Origin: Eubacteriaceae bacterium
Lineage (GTDB): Bacteria > Bacillota > Clostridia > Eubacteriales > Eubacteriaceae
DNA: 32,071 bases
NCBI GenBank assembly: GCA_012522805.1
Contig: JAAYJS010000038.1
Location: forward strand, 1 to 32,071
Direction: 5' to 3'
The position numbers were made by a program, and so were the translations under genes. Below are positions 6,488-15,308 of this stretch, piece by piece (position 1 is the stretch's first letter; every line of letters starts with the position of its first letter). Below the pieces are notes generated by a model, which did no database searches, was not told the origin of the DNA, and saw only the letters and a program-made list of their open reading frames with translations.

Positions 6488-7386
6488 TGAACCTATGCGA
6501 TCAACATGTCGCAGTCATCGGTTTGGGCTTAATGGGCGGCGCCTTCGCTTTGGGTTTGCGTCAATTGGAACCAGCCAGCATCATGGCAACGGATTGCAAC
6601 AAAGAGGTCTTGGAGAAAGCCCTGGAAGAAAAAATCATCGATTATGGCGCCCAAACACCGGAAGAAATAGCCCGGATGTTGTTTCAAAGCCATTTGATCA
6701 TCCTGTGTTTGTATCCCTCAGATGCCATTGATTTTGTAAAGACCTACGGGCGGTATTTTCAGGAAAACGCCATTTTAACCGATATTGTGGGGGTGAAGGA
6801 ACCGATTATTCGGGATATCAAAGAAGCCCTGCCCCCTACGGTGGATTTTATTCCCGGGCACCCCATGGCAGGCAGTGAGAAGGAAGGCTTTCTCGGTGCA
6901 ACGGAGGATATTTTTGTCGGACGCAACTACGTGCTGACCCCCTTGCCGGAAAACAAAAAAGAAAATTTGAACTTTATAAAGACTTTGATCAAACGCCTGG
7001 GATTTGTCAACATCGTGGAGAGCACACCGGAAGAGCACGACCGAAAAATTGCCTTTACCTCTCAATTGTGTCACGTCATCGCCGCAGCCTTAGTGGATGC
7101 CGACGAAGACCTCAAAATCACCGATTTTGAAGGGGGGAGTTTCGGCGATTTAACCCGCATCGCCATGATCAACGCACCGATGTGGACGGAATTATTTTTA
7201 ATGAATAAAAAGGCTTTGCTTGCGGAAATCGATAAATTCGAAGAGAGCTTGCAAGCCATCAAAGGGCACATTGCCCAAGACAATGCCGAGGCATTGATCG
7301 AAACGTTAAAGGACGTCAGGGATAAACGGGTTGTCATGGAAATTCAACGTATGAACAAGACCCGCACCCCTTTCCCTACAAAATAA
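6487..7386 (+). CDS. tyrA: Prephenate dehydrogenase
   Basis: A 299-residue NAD(P)-dependent enzyme turning prephenate into 4-hydroxyphenylpyruvate, the tyrosine branch. The N-terminal Rossmann motif is VIGLGLMGGAFALGL (residues 10-24). DIVGVKEPI, the GHPMAGSEKEGF substrate loop and the helical C-terminal domain (EEHDRKIAFTSQLCHVIAA, GGSFGDLTRIA) follow. The chain ends after the helical dimerisation domain and has no C-terminal ACT domain, unlike the ~370-residue Bacillus form that senses tyrosine. Feedback control of this enzyme by tyrosine through an ACT domain is therefore not expected, which fits control at the leader. It is translationally coupled to aroF. Confidence 0.95.
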   Translation: MNLCDQHVAVIGLGLMGGAFALGLRQLEPASIMATDCNKEVLEKALEEKIIDYGAQTPEEIARMLFQSHLIILCLYPSDAIDFVKTYGRYFQENAILTDIVGVKEPIIRDIKEALPPTVDFIPGHPMAGSEKEGFLGATEDIFVGRNYVLTPLPENKKENLNFIKTLIKRLGFVNIVESTPEEHDRKIAFTSQLCHVIAAALVDADEDLKITDFEGGSFGDLTRIAMINAPMWTELFLMNKKALLAEIDKFEESLQAIKGHIAQDNAEALIETLKDVRDKRVVMEIQRMNKTRTPFPTK

Positions 7387-7400
7387 ATGAAAGGAATACC

Positions 7401-8189
7401 ATGAATTTACCCTATCTCAGCGATAGCCACGCTCACTTGGACGACTCGCGATACGACTCCGACCGAGAAAACGTGATACGCGAAGCCGAAGAAGCGGGAG
7501 TGGGCTTGATCTTAAACCCCGCCGTTAACGAACACAGCGCTCGTTGCGCCTTGGAACTCACCAAGGAGTTCGACATTGTGTATGCCGCCGTGGGCTTTCA
7601 TCCTTCGGACTGCCGGGATTTTGATCCCGATGTCCACCTACCCATGATGGAAACCTGGTGTCAAGATGAAAAGGTCTTGGCCATCGGAGAAATCGGATTG
7701 GACTACTACTACGACGATGGCGCCCCCCGAGATTTGCAAAAAAAAGTTTTTGAAACACACATCGATTTGGCCAATCGCATGGAATTGCCCATCATCGTGC
7801 ACAATCGGGAAGCCCATCGGGACACCTATGAGATGGTGCGGGATTTATTGGATGAGGAATCCGGCGGTGTCTTTCATGCTTATAGCGGCTCCGTGGAAAT
7901 GGCCAAACAATTGTTGGATTTGGGTTTGTATATTTCTATCGCCGGCCCCTTAACCTTTAAAAATGCCAGAAAAGCGCCGGATGTGGTGGCTTATGTCCCC
8001 TTGGATCGATTGCTTTTGGAAACCGACAGCCCCTATTTAACACCCATGCCTTATCGCGGTAAGCGCAACCATCCCGCTTATGTTCGCTACATTGCGGAAA
8101 AAATTGCGGAAATCAAAAACATCCCCTACGAGGATGTGGTGTATCAAACTTTTGAAAATTGTAAAACTCTTTTCGGACTGGACGTATAA
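7401..8189 (+). CDS. tatD: TatD-family metal-dependent deoxyribonuclease
   Basis: A 262-residue TIM-barrel hydrolase of the TatD/YcfH family, thought to act as a 3'-5' exonuclease or AP-type DNase. It shows SHAHLDD at residues 9-15 (metal-binding HxH), GEIGLDYYYD, the HNREAHRDT segment with its His ligand, HAYSG and ETDSPYLTP near the end. The start ATG follows AAAGGAA, 14 bases after the tyrA stop, so it is probably in the same transcript. Its presence beside aromatic genes is likely a housekeeping coincidence, not a pathway link. Confidence 0.93.
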   Translation: MNLPYLSDSHAHLDDSRYDSDRENVIREAEEAGVGLILNPAVNEHSARCALELTKEFDIVYAAVGFHPSDCRDFDPDVHLPMMETWCQDEKVLAIGEIGLDYYYDDGAPRDLQKKVFETHIDLANRMELPIIVHNREAHRDTYEMVRDLLDEESGGVFHAYSGSVEMAKQLLDLGLYISIAGPLTFKNARKAPDVVAYVPLDRLLLETDSPYLTPMPYRGKRNHPAYVRYIAEKIAEIKNIPYEDVVYQTFENCKTLFGLDV

Positions 8190-8222
8190 ACCGGCCACAG
8201 TGAAGGGGAATTGGAGCTGCCA

Positions 8223-8885
8223 ATGGAAAAACTATTTGAAAAATTGATAGAAAATCGAAATCGCGACAGAGCGGTGCAGATGGCCGCCTATATGCGCAAC
8301 CAATTTCCATTCTTAGGCATCGATGCTACGAAGAGGCGCCATCTCTCGAAGGATTTTATACGAGAGACCAAGAAAACAAAGGCCATCGACTGGGAACTGG
8401 TCGCCACCCTTTGGGAAGAACCCTATCGGGAAATGCAATACATCGCCGTGGACTATTTGAACGCCATGAAAAACGCTTTGTCCCCGGAGGATCTGAAGCG
8501 ATTTGAAAAACTAACCGTTACCAAGTCCTGGTGGGACACCGTGGACGGCTTGGATAAATTGGCGGGACATATCGCCCTACACCGTCCGGAGTTGGATCCG
8601 ACCTTTGTCGATTGGAGTTTAGAGGATAATATTTGGCTGCGCCGAATGGCCATTAATCACCAACGTCATCGAAAAGAAGCCACTCGCGAGGCATTGTTGG
8701 AAGAAATCGTGGTGAACAACTTAAATCAAAAAGAATTCTTTATCAATAAAGCCATCGGTTGGGCTTTACGGGAATACAGCAAAACCGACTCCCAGTGGGT
8801 GGTGGATTTTATTCAAAAATATCAAGATCAAATGGCAAAGCTCAGCATTCAAGAAGGAACGCGATGGATCAAGAATCAAAAGTAA
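8223..8885 (+). CDS. AlkD-type DNA alkylation repair glycosylase
   Basis: A 220-residue all-helical HEAT-like repeat protein of the DNA alkylation repair family that removes alkylated bases such as 3- and 7-methylpurines. Visible signatures are IDATKRRHLSKDF near the N-terminus, LWEEPYREMQYIAVDYL, TKSWWDTVDGLD and LRRMAINHQRHR. The last ones match the AlkD active-site tryptophans and Asp that hold the extruded lesion. The ATG at 8223 is chosen because GGAG lies 6 bases upstream; an in-frame TTG at 8211 is an alternative. It lies 33 bases after tatD and before a strong terminator, so it is probably the last gene of the aromatic transcript. Confidence 0.88.
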   Translation: MEKLFEKLIENRNRDRAVQMAAYMRNQFPFLGIDATKRRHLSKDFIRETKKTKAIDWELVATLWEEPYREMQYIAVDYLNAMKNALSPEDLKRFEKLTVTKSWWDTVDGLDKLAGHIALHRPELDPTFVDWSLEDNIWLRRMAINHQRHRKEATREALLEEIVVNNLNQKEFFINKAIGWALREYSKTDSQWVVDFIQKYQDQMAKLSIQEGTRWIKNQK

Positions 8886-8919
8886 ATGTGGAAGAGTAGA
8901 GGCCATCATCGTCAACATG

Positions 8920-8985
8920 AAATGGCCCAACCTAAGGTCACCAACAACATGTTTGTGTAGCCGATGACCTTGGGTTGGGCCATTT
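8920..8985. terminator. Long hairpin terminator between the alkD-like gene and the convergent membrane protein gene
   Basis: A 21-bp stem (8920-8940 with 8965-8985, one G-T pair) with a 24-base loop separates two convergent genes. T-rich sequence follows on the plus side, and AAA precedes the left arm, so it can work in both directions. Confidence 0.8.
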
Positions 8986-9015
8986 TAAATTTTATACGCG
9001 ATCATTTTTAGAATG

Positions 9016-9423
9016 CTATTCTTCTTGAGCCACCCGCTGACAGCGCATCTCCTTGTCCGGTTCTTGAGACAAAATCAACATATCGTCTTCGAAACGGTAG
9101 TGCATCACCGTGTCGTTGCCCAAGCCCGGAAGGTATTGAATTTGAATGGTTTGGTTGTCGCTATCCACCGTGTAATGGGCGGTTTGTTCTCCCATAATGG
9201 TCAGCCATTGGTCCGAGGTAAAGGCCAGTTCAATCGGTGTGGAGTCGTCTTCGGGAACAGTGACCCAGGTACCAATAATTTTTTGTTTTTCTGATTGTGA
9301 TTTTTGCTCTCCCCGAAGCCCTGCGATTAAGAAGGCGGTTAAAATCGATAGAGCCAAGCTGATGACGATCAGCCCGACGAATATTTTTTGAAACAATTTT
9401 GAATTTTGAGTAGATGTATTCAT
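9016..9423 (-). CDS. Small membrane-anchored protein of unknown function
   Basis: A 135-residue protein with one N-terminal membrane span (about residues 13-35, KIFVGLIVISLALSILTAFL) and a C-terminal domain of ~90 residues expected outside the cell. The domain starts with KIIGTWV, continues with alternating hydrophobic strands (IELAFTSDQWLTIM, YTVDSDNQTIQIQY) and ends with YRFEDDMLILSQ. This order resembles lipocalin-like or DUF-type beta-sandwich domains that begin with IxGTW. There is no lipobox Cys, so it is anchored by the helix, not by lipid. The ribosome site is weak. No partner gene is nearby; it is monocistronic and the function is unknown. Confidence 0.72.
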   Translation of the reverse strand: MNTSTQNSKLFQKIFVGLIVISLALSILTAFLIAGLRGEQKSQSEKQKIIGTWVTVPEDDSTPIELAFTSDQWLTIMGEQTAHYTVDSDNQTIQIQYLPGLGNDTVMHYRFEDDMLILSQEPDKEMRCQRVAQEE

Positions 9424-9554
9424 AACTTCTTTCTCTTACTTGTATTCATTTATACAAAAGGCCAACAATCAGTATCATACTATTAGTATAGGTAAGTTTC
9501 CTTAAAGTAGCGATGGGCATTCATGAAAATTCACGACCATTTGACACAATATTT

Positions 9555-9583
9555 TTGCTTAATTTTGCAAACTTACGTATAAT
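9555..9583 (+). promoter_or_regulatory. Probable sigma-A promoter of the NagD-like gene
   Basis: TTGCTT (9555-9560), a 17-base spacer and TATAAT (9578-9583) stand 27 bases before the start codon. An upstream perfect TTGACA at 9541 is too far from the -10 box. ATACTATTAGTAT at about 9478-9490 is a short palindrome in the same gap. Confidence 0.65.
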
Positions 9584-9610
9584 ATAGGATAAGTTAGTAA
9601 GGAGAAAATT

Positions 9611-10429
9611 ATGAAAGAAAAAATTAAAGATATCGTGAAAAATGTCAAGGGCATTATCTGCGACATGGACGGTGTCATTTATCACGGCAATGAGTTATTG
9701 CCGGGTATTGCAGACTTCATCCAATGGATGGAGAAAAAAAACATCAACTTTTTGTTTTTAACCAATGCCAGTAACCGTTCGCCCAGAGAATTGAAGGAAA
9801 AATTACAAAGAATGGGATTGGAAATTCCCGAAGAAAATTTTTATACCTCGGCTCTGGCAACCGCCCGTTTTTTAGAAAGCCAAGCACCCAATAGCTCCGC
9901 CTATGTTATCGGAGACCCGGGGCTGATCAACGCTCTCTACGAAAGCGGCATTACCATGAACGATGTCAACCCCGAATACGTCGTCGTCGGGGATACGGCC
10001 AACTACAATTATGACAATATTTTTAAGGCGGTACAATTCGTCAACGCCGGTGCCAAACTCATCGGCACCTGCCCCGATACCACCGGCCCCATCGAGGGCG
10101 GTTTAATGGCGCCGTCGGGCAAAGCTCTGGTAGCTCCCATCGAAATTGCCACCGGAAAAAAGGCATACTTCGTCGGTAAGCCCAACCCCTTGATGGTGCG
10201 AACAGGCCTGAGAATGCTGGATGTTCACTCGGAAGAAGCTCTGTTTATCGGTGACAGAATGGATACGGATATCATCTCTGGTATCGAATCCGGTATGCAT
10301 ACCCTCTTGGTATTGTCGGGTGTCACCGGCCTGCAAGATATTAAGATGTTTCCCTATCGTCCGGATATTGTCGCCGAAGGTATTGGCGAACTGATGGAGA
10401 TCGTCGCGCAAATAGACAAGGAAGCTTAA
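9611..10429 (+). CDS. HAD-IIA family phosphatase (NagD/AraL-like)
   Basis: A 272-residue haloacid dehalogenase phosphatase with the C2a cap typical of NagD and p-nitrophenylphosphatase proteins. Motif I is CDMDGVIYHG (nucleophile Asp18, acid Asp20), motif II FLTNASNRS, the Lys of motif III sits in GKPNPLM, and motif IV is FIGDRMDTDI. It probably dephosphorylates nucleotides or sugar phosphates in the cytoplasm; members are promiscuous and the substrate cannot be named. The start follows AAGGAG at 6-base spacing. The gene has its own promoter and terminator. Confidence 0.88.
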   Translation: MKEKIKDIVKNVKGIICDMDGVIYHGNELLPGIADFIQWMEKKNINFLFLTNASNRSPRELKEKLQRMGLEIPEENFYTSALATARFLESQAPNSSAYVIGDPGLINALYESGITMNDVNPEYVVVGDTANYNYDNIFKAVQFVNAGAKLIGTCPDTTGPIEGGLMAPSGKALVAPIEIATGKKAYFVGKPNPLMVRTGLRMLDVHSEEALFIGDRMDTDIISGIESGMHTLLVLSGVTGLQDIKMFPYRPDIVAEGIGELMEIVAQIDKEA

Positions 10430-10432
10430 CTT

Positions 10433-10468
10433 AAAAAAACTCCGAGGCTGGGCCTTTGGAGTTTTTTT
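10433..10468 (+). terminator. Intrinsic terminator after the NagD-like gene
   Basis: AAAACTCC pairs with GGAGTTTT, with a further AGGC/GCCT pairing inside the loop, followed by a T-tract. Confidence 0.82.
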
Positions 10469-10684
10469 ATGCTCTGTGCTGAACACGGGTGGCTTTTCAA
10501 GTGCTCGATGGGTAACGGATGTGGCGAATCGGCGAATACGATGGAATTTTCCCGTCGGCTTTCAAAAGTGTACAGCTCTTTTCCAGAAAATGGATAGTCT
10601 GTGCCGCTTTTTGCTATCATTAACTGGTTTTCTATCTTTTACGAACTTGCGGATTCTGATAATATGATAGCAAGGGAGGATAGG

Positions 10685-11959
10685 ATGGCTTATCAAGATT
10701 TAAATGCAGACAGTGTCAAAACCTATTTACTGGAGAACACCCATCTTTTTTCTAAAAATGCCCGCCTTCAGGTGTACGAGATTGGAGACGGTGAGGATGA
10801 CGGGGACGGTTACGTTAACTTTTTGTACCGTGTTTGGGACGAAAAGGGGAAATCCGTCATCGTTAAACAGGCGAAGACCTATTACCGAGCCTTCGAGGAA
10901 GGGGTCGGTCCCTTTGTCCGGGAACGTAACTTTTTGGAAGCCAAAAACATGGACATTCGCCATGCCATCAACCCTCGGTGGATTCCTAAAATCTACCACG
11001 TCGACCGAGACAATCATCTCTATGTTTGTGAGGACAAGAAAGACTACAAGGTTTTGCGTTTTGAATTGATGAGAGGGATGCCCTTACCCCATATTGCCAA
11101 ACAATTGGGCACTTTTTTAGCCCGCAATCATTTTTATACCTCGGAGTACTATTTAGACGCCACCGTGTTTAAAGAATTACAAAGCACCTTTATGAATCCA
11201 CAGATGCGTTTGGTATTCGAATACGCTTTGTTTTTGCCGGAATCCGCCATCGATACCGGAAACGAGCGTTTTTTAGAAAGCGACCCTCAACGCGTGGCCA
11301 TGGGACAGGCACCTTGGCAAAACGAAGCCTTGCGGGTTGAACTTTTAAAATTGCGCCAATTGCACATGCATTGCGCTCAATGCTTGGTCCATGGAGATTT
11401 GCACACCTCCAACGTGTTGGTTTCCGAGGACAACCGCATGGCGGTCATCGATATGGAATACGCGTATATGGGCCCTTTCTCCTCGGATATGGGCTACCTG
11501 ATCGGTTCGTATTTTTACGAATACCTCCGTTGGTTTTATTTGGAAACCGCCTACGGCAAAGAATTTTGCGCCCGTTACAGAGAGAAAGTGCTGGCGGATA
11601 TCCGCAGCATCATCGATACCTATAGCGACGTTTTCAGTGAAGTCTGGGATCGAGATGCCAAAAGCATGTACCGGAAGTATACCGACCTGAGGGATTGGGT
11701 TATGACCAATTATATGTCGGAAATGGTGGGCTATATCGGCTGTCAAATACTCTCCCGGGTGGGGGGCTTGGTGCCCTTACCGGACTTTGACACCTTACCG
11801 GATCAAGCGGACCAATTGGATGCCAGCCGGCTGGCCTTAAACACCGCCTATTACCTGATCCTACACCGCGAGGAGATTGGATCTTCAACACAATTGACCG
11901 ATGTTTTCCAAAGGATGGCCCGACAATACCGGCAAGTCAAAAAAGTCGTGATGGGATAA
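10685..11959 (+). CDS. mtnK: Methylthioribose kinase homologue (APH-fold kinase)
   Basis: A 424-residue kinase of the aminoglycoside-phosphotransferase fold, closest by eye to S-methyl-5-thioribose kinase of the methionine salvage pathway. It has the N-terminal YEIGDG...VNFLYRV glycine loop, VIVKQA with the ATP-binding Lys, the catalytic LVHGDLHTSNVLV, and VIDMEYAYMGPFSSDMGY. The last corresponds to the DPEFAFYGP metal-binding segment of MtnK, with Met instead of Pro. The start ATG 10685 follows AGGGAGGA; earlier in-frame starts lack a ribosome site. TTTTAC and TAATAT with 17-base spacing (10637-10665) may be its promoter. No mtnA or other salvage gene lies nearby, so a different sugar or amino-alcohol substrate remains possible. 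Confidence 0.8.
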   Translation: MAYQDLNADSVKTYLLENTHLFSKNARLQVYEIGDGEDDGDGYVNFLYRVWDEKGKSVIVKQAKTYYRAFEEGVGPFVRERNFLEAKNMDIRHAINPRWIPKIYHVDRDNHLYVCEDKKDYKVLRFELMRGMPLPHIAKQLGTFLARNHFYTSEYYLDATVFKELQSTFMNPQMRLVFEYALFLPESAIDTGNERFLESDPQRVAMGQAPWQNEALRVELLKLRQLHMHCAQCLVHGDLHTSNVLVSEDNRMAVIDMEYAYMGPFSSDMGYLIGSYFYEYLRWFYLETAYGKEFCARYREKVLADIRSIIDTYSDVFSEVWDRDAKSMYRKYTDLRDWVMTNYMSEMVGYIGCQILSRVGGLVPLPDFDTLPDQADQLDASRLALNTAYYLILHREEIGSSTQLTDVFQRMARQYRQVKKVVMG

Positions 11960-11974
11960 AAGGAGCTTTTGCCC

Positions 11975-12003
11975 TTTACAAAAGAATAAGATCGCGTTAT
12001 AAT
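11975..12003 (+). promoter_or_regulatory. Sigma-A promoter of the riboflavin operon
   Basis: TTTACA (11975-11980), 17-base spacer, TATAAT (11998-12003). Transcription would start a few bases before the FMN aptamer. Confidence 0.85.
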
Positions 12004-12014
12004 GCTTTTAGAAC

Positions 12015-12123
12015 TATCTTCAGGGCAGGGTGTAATTCCCTACCGGCGGTATAGCCCGCGAGCCGTAAGGCATGATTCGGTGAAACTCCGAAGCCGACAG
12101 TAAAGTCTGGATGAAAGAAGATA
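12015..12123 (+). promoter_or_regulatory. FMN riboswitch (RFN element)
   Basis: The closing stem P1 is TATCTTC (12015-12021) with GAAGATA (12117-12123). Inside are the conserved RFN blocks: AGGGCAGGGTG near the start, ATTCCCTACCGGCGGTA, AGCCCGCGAGCC, TGATTCGGTGAAACTCCGA, and GCCGACAGTAAAGTCTGGAT. Binding of FMN should favour the terminator just downstream and shut off riboflavin synthesis. Confidence 0.96.
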
Positions 12124-12147
12124 TACGTATTGTATGACGTTCATTGA

Positions 12148-12183
12148 GCTCTGAAATGATTGGATCATTTCAGAGCTTTTTTT
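12148..12183 (+). terminator. Terminator of the FMN riboswitch
   Basis: A perfect 13-bp stem (GCTCTGAAATGAT with its complement) and a 3-base loop are followed by T7. It is the expression platform of the RFN element. Confidence 0.92.
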
Positions 12184-12191
12184 AATACCCT

Positions 12192-12235
12192 GCCCGCCTT
12201 TTTGTCCAATCGGACTGAAGGGCGGGCTGTTTTTT
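12192..12235 (+). terminator. Second terminator-like hairpin before ribD
   Basis: GCCCGCC (12192-12198) pairs with GGCGGGC (12221-12227) and GTCC (12204-12207) with GGAC (12212-12215). T6 follows after two bases. It stands nine bases after the T-tract of the riboswitch terminator, so the two are in tandem. Confidence 0.6.
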
Positions 12236-12250
12236 GCAAAAAATAAATAA

Positions 12251-12317
12251 AACCCATCGATTGCCTTGGAAAGAGACGCTCATAAAATGATGAGGGGTCC
12301 TGACCAAGCCATGGGTT
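12251..12317 (+). other. Possible hairpin just upstream of the ribD ribosome site
   Basis: AACCCAT pairs with ATGGGTT, CTTGG with CCAAG, and CTCAT with ATGAG in nested order. The structure ends 18 bases before the AAGGAGG of ribD. It could affect translation or protect the 5' end of the processed message; no known class is recognised. Confidence 0.35.
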
Positions 12318-12341
12318 GAGCGTGTCAACCTAAAAGGAGGG

Positions 12342-13433
12342 ATGATGATAGACAAAAAATATATGCAGTGCGCCATCGCTTTGGCCAAAAAAGCACGGGG
12401 ACAAACCAGTCCCAACCCCATGGTCGGTGCGGTGGTGGTCAAGGATGGCAGAATTATCGGGGAGGGATTTCACAAAGGGGCCGGAAGGCCCCACGCCGAA
12501 CCCGACGCATTAGACCATTGCAGCGAATCACCCCGGGGCGCAACCCTTTACGTGACCATGGAACCCTGTTGTCATCGGGGGCGCACCCCGCCTTGCACAG
12601 ACAAAATTATTGCGGCGGGCATAGCCCGGGTGGTGATTGGTGCCGTGGACCCCAACAAGATGGTGGACGGCAAGGGGATTCGACAGCTGAGAGAAGCCGG
12701 CATCGAGGTTCGAGTCGGTGTGGAAGCAAAAAGATGTGGTGATTTAAATCCCTTTTTCAATCACTACATTTTAAAGGGAACACCTTTTGTCACCTTAAAA
12801 TGGGCAGCCTCCTTGGATGGCCTTATCACGGCACGAGCGGGAGAACCCACAAGGATAACGGGAAAACAAGCCCAACTACATCTGCATGGCTTGCGCAGGG
12901 ACCATGCCGCCATCATGGTGGGCATTGGAACGATCTTGGCGGATGACCCGGCTTTGACTTGTAGACTTGACCGGGGTGTGAACCCCTTACGCATTGTCTG
13001 CGATACCCGGGGTCGTCTGCCGATTGGGGCCCAAGTGGTGCAAACCGCAAGGGAAATTCCCACGATGGTGGCGACGGCCACCATGTCCGGGGAAAAACGT
13101 CGCCTATTGACGGAGCAAGGTGTGGACGTCATGGTTTTGCCGGAGAAAAACGCCCACATCGATTTGCAAGCTTTGGTACAAGCCCTGGGACTGCGTCAAA
13201 TAGATTCGCTACTGGTAGAGGGCGGAGCAACCCTCCACGCCGCCATGGTACAGGAGGGACTTTGGCAGCGCCTAACGGCCTATATCGGCGGGACCTTGCT
13301 AGGTGGACAGGCGGGGATCAACCCTTTTGGTGGATTGCCACCTCAAAACCGGCCCTTGCCCTTAGAAACACCCGGGGCAACAATTTTGGGCGAGGACGTG
13401 GTCATCACCTGGGATCGAGCAAAGGAGGTATGA
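12342..13433 (+). CDS. ribD: Bifunctional pyrimidine deaminase/reductase of riboflavin synthesis
   Basis: A 363-residue two-domain enzyme. The N-terminal deaminase domain (to ~145) carries the zinc motif HAEPDAL and PCCHRGRTPPC. The C-terminal reductase domain starts at TLKWAASLDGLITARAGEP and has DHAAIMVGIGTILADDP and LLVEGGATLHAAM. It deaminates the GTP-derived pyrimidine and reduces its ribose to ribityl. The tandem ATG at 12342/12345 follows AAGGAGG. Length is normal. First gene of the rib operon; ribE starts 4 bases after its stop. Confidence 0.97.
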   Translation: MMIDKKYMQCAIALAKKARGQTSPNPMVGAVVVKDGRIIGEGFHKGAGRPHAEPDALDHCSESPRGATLYVTMEPCCHRGRTPPCTDKIIAAGIARVVIGAVDPNKMVDGKGIRQLREAGIEVRVGVEAKRCGDLNPFFNHYILKGTPFVTLKWAASLDGLITARAGEPTRITGKQAQLHLHGLRRDHAAIMVGIGTILADDPALTCRLDRGVNPLRIVCDTRGRLPIGAQVVQTAREIPTMVATATMSGEKRRLLTEQGVDVMVLPEKNAHIDLQALVQALGLRQIDSLLVEGGATLHAAMVQEGLWQRLTAYIGGTLLGGQAGINPFGGLPPQNRPLPLETPGATILGEDVVITWDRAKEV

Positions 13434-13437
13434 AAAG

Positions 13438-14085
13438 ATGTTTACAGGCATTGTGGAAGAAGTGGGAAGCTTGGTCCGGGCCCTTCCCACCGATCAAGGC
13501 GGACAATTGACCATCGCCGCTAAAAAGGTTTTACAAGATGTCGCCTTGGGAGACAGCATCGCCGTCAACGGCACCTGTTTAACCCTTGTGGCCCACGACG
13601 GCCAATCCTTTGTGGCCGACGTGATGGGCGAAACGCTGCGACAAACCAATTTGGGAGATTTAAAGGTGGGAGAAGCCGTCAATTTAGAACGGGCAATGGC
13701 TGCTGACGGTCGTTTTGGCGGGCACATGGTTTCCGGGCATATCGACGGGATGGGTCACATCATCGCAATCGAAAAGGAACAGAATGCCCGTTGGTTGACC
13801 ATCACCGCTTCCCCTGCTCTTTTGGCGGAGATGATCCCACGGGGGTCTATTACCGTAGACGGCATCAGCTTAACCATCGCCCGGTTGGAGGCAGAGTCCT
13901 TTAAAGTATCGATGATTCCCCATACCCTGATACAAACCCAAATGCAGTATAAAAAAGTAGGGGATAGGGTCAATTTAGAAACGGATTTAATCGGAAAATA
14001 TGTGAGAAGGGCTTTGATGCGTTCCGGACAAGAGGAACAAACATCCAATATCACCCTTGAGGATTTAATTGAAAATGGATTTTAG
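13438..14085 (+). CDS. ribE: Riboflavin synthase, alpha subunit
   Basis: A 215-residue protein made of two lumazine-binding domains, as usual for the trimeric synthase that converts two 6,7-dimethyl-8-ribityllumazine molecules to riboflavin. The start [11 protein letters not shown] is diagnostic. The first repeat shows [12 protein letters not shown] and [11 protein letters not shown]. The second repeat shows [22 protein letters not shown] and [14 protein letters not shown]. The ribosome site AAAGGAGG overlaps the end of ribD. Confidence 0.97.
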   Translation: MFTGIVEEVGSLVRALPTDQGGQLTIAAKKVLQDVALGDSIAVNGTCLTLVAHDGQSFVADVMGETLRQTNLGDLKVGEAVNLERAMAADGRFGGHMVSGHIDGMGHIIAIEKEQNARWLTITASPALLAEMIPRGSITVDGISLTIARLEAESFKVSMIPHTLIQTQMQYKKVGDRVNLETDLIGKYVRRALMRSGQEEQTSNITLEDLIENGF

Positions 14086-14093
14086 GAGAGACC

Positions 14094-15299
14094 ATGCAAT
14101 ACAATACCATTGAAGAAGCATTGAAAGCCTTGAGAGAAGGCAAAATGATTTTGATTACCGACGACCCCCATCGCGAAAATGAAGGGGATCTGGTTTGTGC
14201 AGCGGAATACGCCACCCCGGAAAACATCAACTTTATGGCAATTCACGGCAAAGGGCTGATTTGTATGCCCATGAACGAAGCCTACGGCAAAGCCTTGGGC
14301 TTACCTCAAATGGTTTCGGAAAATACCGACAACCACGCCACTGCTTTTACCGTATCCATCGACCATGTGGATACGACTACCGGTATTTCCGCCTATGAAC
14401 GCTCCCTGACGGCTTTAAAAACCGTAGAGGAGGGTGTCAGGCCTGAGGACTTTAGACGACCGGGGCATATGTTTCCCCTCATTGCAAAAGAGGGCGGCGT
14501 TTTAGAGCGGGAGGGGCACACCGAAGCCACCGTGGATTTGTTGCGTCATGCAGGTTTAAAGGAAATCGGCCTGTGTTGCGAGGTCATGGCACCCGACGGG
14601 CATATGATGTGTAGCAGCGAATTATGGGATTTGGCGAAGACCTACGATTTGGTATATGTGACCATTGCCGACCTAAAGGACTATTGCAGGCGAAAAGATA
14701 CCCATGTGGTTCGGGAGGTGGTGGTGGATATGCCCACGGCTTACGGCGAGTTTACCCTTTACGCGTATACCGACGATTTAACCGGGGAGCATCACTTGGC
14801 ATTGGTTAAAGGAGACCTGGGAGACGGTGAGGGTGTGCTGTGTCGGGTACACTCCGAATGCTTAACCGGCGATGTTTTCGGATCCTCCCGTTGCGATTGC
14901 GGCAATCAACTACAAAAGGCCATGGCCATGGTAGAGGCGGAGGGCCGGGGCATCATCCTCTATATGCGCCAGGAGGGCCGGGGTATCGGGCTGATCAACA
15001 AATTAAAGGCCTACCACTTGCAAGAACAAGGTCGCGACACCGTGGAGGCCAACGAAGAACTCGGTTTTGCACCGGATTTGCGGGAGTATTGGATTGGCGC
15101 ACAGATTCTCAGAGATTTGGGGGCAAAAACCCTGAGGTTGTTGACCAATAACCCGGATAAAATTTACGGATTAAATGGTTTTGGTGTCGAGATTGTGGAG
15201 CGGCTTCCCATCGAGGTACCCTTAAAAAAAGAAGATACCCGTTATATGAAAACCAAACAGGAAAAAATGGGACATGTTTTCAATGAAATTAAATTTTAG
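14094..15299 (+). CDS. ribBA: Bifunctional DHBP synthase / GTP cyclohydrolase II
   Basis: A 401-residue fusion that supplies both precursors of riboflavin. Residues 1-~200 are 3,4-dihydroxy-2-butanone 4-phosphate synthase ([39 protein letters not shown]). Residues ~205-401 are GTP cyclohydrolase II with the zinc site in [20 protein letters not shown] and the catalytic [19 protein letters not shown]. Both active sites look intact. It lies eight bases after ribE with an AGGAGA ribosome site. Confidence 0.97.
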   Translation: MQYNTIEEALKALREGKMILITDDPHRENEGDLVCAAEYATPENINFMAIHGKGLICMPMNEAYGKALGLPQMVSENTDNHATAFTVSIDHVDTTTGISAYERSLTALKTVEEGVRPEDFRRPGHMFPLIAKEGGVLEREGHTEATVDLLRHAGLKEIGLCCEVMAPDGHMMCSSELWDLAKTYDLVYVTIADLKDYCRRKDTHVVREVVVDMPTAYGEFTLYAYTDDLTGEHHLALVKGDLGDGEGVLCRVHSECLTGDVFGSSRCDCGNQLQKAMAMVEAEGRGIILYMRQEGRGIGLINKLKAYHLQEQGRDTVEANEELGFAPDLREYWIGAQILRDLGAKTLRLLTNNPDKIYGLNGFGVEIVERLPIEVPLKKEDTRYMKTKQEKMGHVFNEIKF

Positions 15300-15308
15300 G
15301 AGATCAAA

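Noticed and set aside
10601-10684. Upstream starts for the MtnK-like kinase
   Set aside because: No ribosome site; the added residues are hydrophobic and overlap the likely promoter, while ATG 10685 follows AGGGAGGA.
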